NCBI GenBank assembly: GCA_021204565.1
Contig: JAJPZE010000018.1
Span: forward strand, 1 to 6,319
Origin: Prevotella sp.
GTDB taxonomy: Bacteria; Bacteroidota; Bacteroidia; Bacteroidales; Bacteroidaceae
Length of the DNA: 6,319 nt
Direction of reading: 5' to 3'
Each line of letters begins with the position of its first letter. Position 1 is the stretch's first letter. The notes beneath the pieces are model-generated. The model had not been told where the DNA came from, did no database searches, and saw nothing but the letters and a program-made list of their open reading frames with translations. Shown here piece by piece: positions 4,641 through 6,319 of this stretch. A program made the position numbers and the translations under genes.

Positions 4641-6317
4641 CTACTCTAACGAGTACTTGGCGATGTATTCCGCTCCTCTTTCGTCGCCTAATTCGTCCGC
4701 CTTGCGGAACGCTTCGAGGGCTTCATCGTTGCGGTTGAGTTGGTGAAGAGCCACGCCCCGGACGATGTAGATGTCGGGGTAATCGGCAGTTATAGCGAAG
4801 CTGAGGGCGCACGTCTTAAGCGCTTCTTCGAACTGCCCCACACGCAATTGGAGCGCGGCAAGTTCGGCGAGGTAGGTTACTTCCTGCGGATTGGCAACGG
4901 CTGCGTGCGCAAGATCGTTTATAGCTTGTTGGAATTGGCGTGCGGCGGCCTCACATTTGCCGCGCATGTAATAAAAATCCGGCTCGGCGCGGAAATACAT
5001 CAAACTGTCGTAAACGTTATAATCGGCGAGCGCACGGCGGTATTCGCCCTTTCCGTCGAGCAACATCGCGCGGGTCAGGATATACGGCGCACTGATTGCC
5101 GTATACGGTTTCGGGGCGGCCTCCACAGCCTTGTCGATATATGCGAACACGTCTTCGTCGCCGGCTCCGAGGTTGCTCTTCGTCTGCGCAATCTCGTAAT
5201 ATATCTCGCTTCCGGCGATATCTGTCTGCGTCAGTTCTTCGTAAATAGGGAGCGCGACGTCGTATTCTCCCTTTGCATACGCAATCTTTGCGGCGAGGTG
5301 ACGGTACGCCGGGGTGCTGTTGATGTCAATCGCTTTGTTGATATTTGTCTGTGCGAGGTCGAGCGTCCATACGCTTTCGGCGTTCTCTTCGGCGGCATAA
5401 ACAAGGCGGGTGTATATCAGTTTGGCGTATTCATAATATGCCTCGTCCTTGTTCTTAATCTTCTTCGCGGCGGTCTCCATTACCGACGAGGCGCGGGCGT
5501 GGTTGTTATGCTCCGCCTCGTAAGACGCCATAACGGAGTACCCGTCGACGTCGTCGGGGTATTGCGCGATGTAATCATTAGTGGTGTTTACGACGTTAAG
5601 CGAGTCTGCGGAAGCGTCAATCATAAGCAACATCAGGCGCGCCTGCTCCCGGTCGGCGGGCAGGTTAATGCGTATATGAGTTTGCTTCAGCACGCCGTCG
5701 ATCGACGATAAACCCGAGCTTCCGAGCGAGGAATAATAACGGCTGTCGGTGGAGTGAATGGCGTACGACGTACCGGACTGCTGGACAAGACCGATGATTT
5801 CGCCGCCGTCGTTGACAATCGGACAGCCCTCTATGTCCTCGTTTATCTCCTCTTTAATTATATAATAATCGTATTTATTGTCGAGAAACTTCTCGCTGTT
5901 CTCTATTGTCAGGGGCGACAGCTCCGCCTTTTTCGTACTGTACCCGACCGCCCAAACCGTGCCCTTAGCGGTGTTTGCCGGCGCGGGGAGCGGCGTTCCT
6001 ATGCTTTTGTTCAGGCGAAACCGGCAGATGTCATACGTCTCGTTGGCGCCGATAATCGTAGCTACATCCGCTTTGTTTCCCGCCGCGTCGATGACGGAAG
6101 CCCGATATGCGCCGGCGAAAGGACGGAATGCGGAGATACCCTCGTCGGCACTCGTGAAATACGCGCCGTGAGTTACGGCGAGGATAGAGCCGTCCTCTTT
6201 ATACGTCGTAAGGGTGAAGACGGACTTCGCCGCCTTTTGAGCCGCCGGGCTTTGAGCGTGAACACGGGGAACTAAATAGATGAAGAGAATGAGCAAGAAA
6301 GTAATGTATCTATTCAT
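4641..6317 (-). CDS. Secreted protein with degenerate trypsin-like domain and C-terminal TPR repeats
   Basis: A 558-aa exported protein. Residues 1-21 form a signal peptide (NR start, hydrophobic core ITFLLILFIYLV, cleavage after VHA), so it acts in the periplasm or cell envelope. Residues about 28-182 look like a trypsin/HtrA-type fold: a GxYF strand near 51-54, an Asp-containing YDICRF at 95-100, and an IEGCPIVNDGGEIIGLVQ segment at 162-179 where active proteases have GNSGGPLV. By eye, catalytic His is replaced by Arg65 and Ser by Glu163, while Asp96 is kept, so it is probably not a protease. Residues about 225-558 contain roughly seven TPR-like helical pairs, the clearest near 450-545. The start codon lies 2 bases from the window edge. 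The signal peptide supports it, but an upstream start cannot be tested. Its role is unknown; the repeats suggest scaffolding. Confidence 0.8.
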   Translation of the reverse strand: MNRYITFLLILFIYLVPRVHAQSPAAQKAAKSVFTLTTYKEDGSILAVTHGAYFTSADEGISAFRPFAGAYRASVIDAAGNKADVATIIGANETYDICRFRLNKSIGTPLPAPANTAKGTVWAVGYSTKKAELSPLTIENSEKFLDNKYDYYIIKEEINEDIEGCPIVNDGGEIIGLVQQSGTSYAIHSTDSRYYSSLGSSGLSSIDGVLKQTHIRINLPADREQARLMLLMIDASADSLNVVNTTNDYIAQYPDDVDGYSVMASYEAEHNNHARASSVMETAAKKIKNKDEAYYEYAKLIYTRLVYAAEENAESVWTLDLAQTNINKAIDINSTPAYRHLAAKIAYAKGEYDVALPIYEELTQTDIAGSEIYYEIAQTKSNLGAGDEDVFAYIDKAVEAAPKPYTAISAPYILTRAMLLDGKGEYRRALADYNVYDSLMYFRAEPDFYYMRGKCEAAARQFQQAINDLAHAAVANPQEVTYLAELAALQLRVGQFEEALKTCALSFAITADYPDIYIVRGVALHQLNRNDEALEAFRKADELGDERGAEYIAKYSLE

Positions 6318-6319
6318 TG

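Noticed and set aside
4740..5711. Plus-strand open frame of 323 codons
   Set aside because: It is antisense to the TPR-protein gene, which has a signal peptide and repeats. The plus-strand product shows no family features.

Overview
The window looks like the chromosome of a member of the Bacteroidales (phylum Bacteroidota). Promoters have the characteristic TAnnTTTG -7 element, several with a TTG-like -33 element 19 nt upstream. The formate-tetrahydrofolate ligase has the Bacteroidetes form of its P-loop, the tRNA gene does not encode CCA, and Shine-Dalgarno sequences are weak or absent. The species cannot be named from this window.

Left part (about 1-2611, plus strand): accessory DNA of phage or phage-satellite type. 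It opens with a hairpin and a possible small membrane-protein ORF. Next comes a gene-free control region (240-567) with helically spaced GTGCCAT repeats in a 41-bp tandem array, a GATATA hexamer run, a bulged hairpin and a long nested hairpin flanked by A- and T-rich tracts. A 372-aa replisome-organizer-like protein follows (Lin1244/DUF4373-type N-terminus, repetitive linker, two tandem copies of a C-terminal module). After it lies a 130-aa helix-turn-helix protein resembling small terminase or phBC6A51-type proteins. The stretch ends in a 409-bp gene-free region with a hairpin and a likely short non-coding RNA that has its own promoter and a strong intrinsic terminator.

Middle (2545-2790, minus strand): tRNA-Arg(CCG) with its own promoter and terminator-like hairpin. 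Its 3' end points at the accessory DNA, the usual geometry of an element integrated into a tRNA 3' end. No integrase and no second att copy are visible.

Right part (2816-6317, minus strand): two housekeeping-type genes. fhs (formate-tetrahydrofolate ligase, 555 aa, complete) has a textbook promoter and an intrinsic terminator whose loop also holds the -33 box of the tRNA promoter. Upstream of it is a 558-aa secreted protein with a trypsin-like domain that appears to have lost catalytic His and Ser, followed by about seven TPR repeats.

The most interesting possibility is that the left part is one end of a small replicating satellite-like element: candidate origin, replication protein and packaging-type DNA-binding protein beside a tRNA. 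That is an inference from gene content and layout. It depends on flanking sequence that cannot be seen here.
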